The notes below the pieces were generated by a model that saw only the letters and a list, made by a program, of their open reading frames with translations, was not told the origin of the DNA and did not search any database. From Epiperipatus broadwayi (taxonomy: Eukaryota; Onychophora; Udeonychophora; Euonychophora; Peripatidae), in the NCBI GenBank assembly GCA_028023455.1, contig JAQFVV010000948.1, forward strand, positions 88,091 through 152,090: DNA of 64,000 nucleotides, given 5' to 3'. Positions 63,974 to 64,000 of this stretch are shown piece after piece (within the stretch, counting starts at the first letter, position 1; each line of letters begins with the position of its first letter). The translations under genes and the position numbers were made by a program.

Positions 63974-64000
63974 AGCAATACGTAACTGAACGAAGTACAT
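63974..64000 (-). other. Oxford Nanopore adapter remnant (contaminant)
   Basis: The last 27 bases contain GCAATACGTAACTG followed by AACGAAGTACAT. Together with the preceding A, this equals the reverse complement of the ONT ligation-kit Y-top adapter as I know it, lacking only the final base of the 28-mer. It directly follows the point where palindrome homology stops. The terminal ACAT is the part carried by the Y-top strand, which suggests that a read began here and ran leftward. This is not genomic sequence. Confidence 0.93.

Overview
This is AT-rich eukaryotic DNA, very probably from an invertebrate animal. It is packed with di-, tri- and tetranucleotide microsatellites, APE-type LINE remnants, a Penelope-like retroelement with a GIY-YIG domain, tRNA-like SINE boxes and small foldback or MITE-like elements. 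I found no intact protein-coding host gene, no convincing spliced gene and no functional tRNA or rRNA. The species cannot be named from the sequence.

The dominant structure is one giant inverted repeat. Bases about 4551-34260 reappear in reverse complement at about 34317-63967, around a spacer of roughly 56 bp centred near 34290. Almost every element is therefore listed twice, with coordinates summing to about 68,510-68,588. Bases 1-4550 have no partner in the window. The last 27 bases (63974-64000) match the reverse complement of the Oxford Nanopore ligation (Y-top) adapter, and the 1.5 kb before it carries many small indels and substitutions relative to its sister copies. With a 55-base poly-G run beside the centre, this makes a fold-back (template then complement) read or assembly chimera the most likely explanation. 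A genuine chromosomal palindrome is the alternative.

Left-arm layout: an unpaired AT-rich flank (1-4550); two copies of a ~1.4 kb LINE-remnant/tRNA-box repeat (about 4642-6040 and 8638-10022); a long AT-rich stretch with microsatellites and a few SINE-like boxes (10-18 kb); a small TIR element with an internal tandem repeat (18574-18740); an (AAT)n block (20199-20393); a cluster in which two diverged LINE copies lie tail to tail, flanked by inverted copies of a shared block (about 22160-26830); a (TATC)n/(TA)n block; a 487-bp three-unit foldback element (27822-28308); an AAT/GAT/AAT compound repeat; and two Penelope-like copies in head-to-head inverted orientation (about 30480-33535). The right arm repeats all of this in reverse.

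The smaller inverted structures (LINE pair, Penelope pair, foldback element) are well diverged internally and look like real genomic history. The giant palindrome is near-identical over most of its length and looks recent or artificial. All coding signals are retroelement pseudogenes. No new biological system is supported. The most useful results are the adapter/palindrome diagnosis, the Penelope-like element with a possible degenerate hammerhead motif in its terminal repeats, and the nested inverted repeats.
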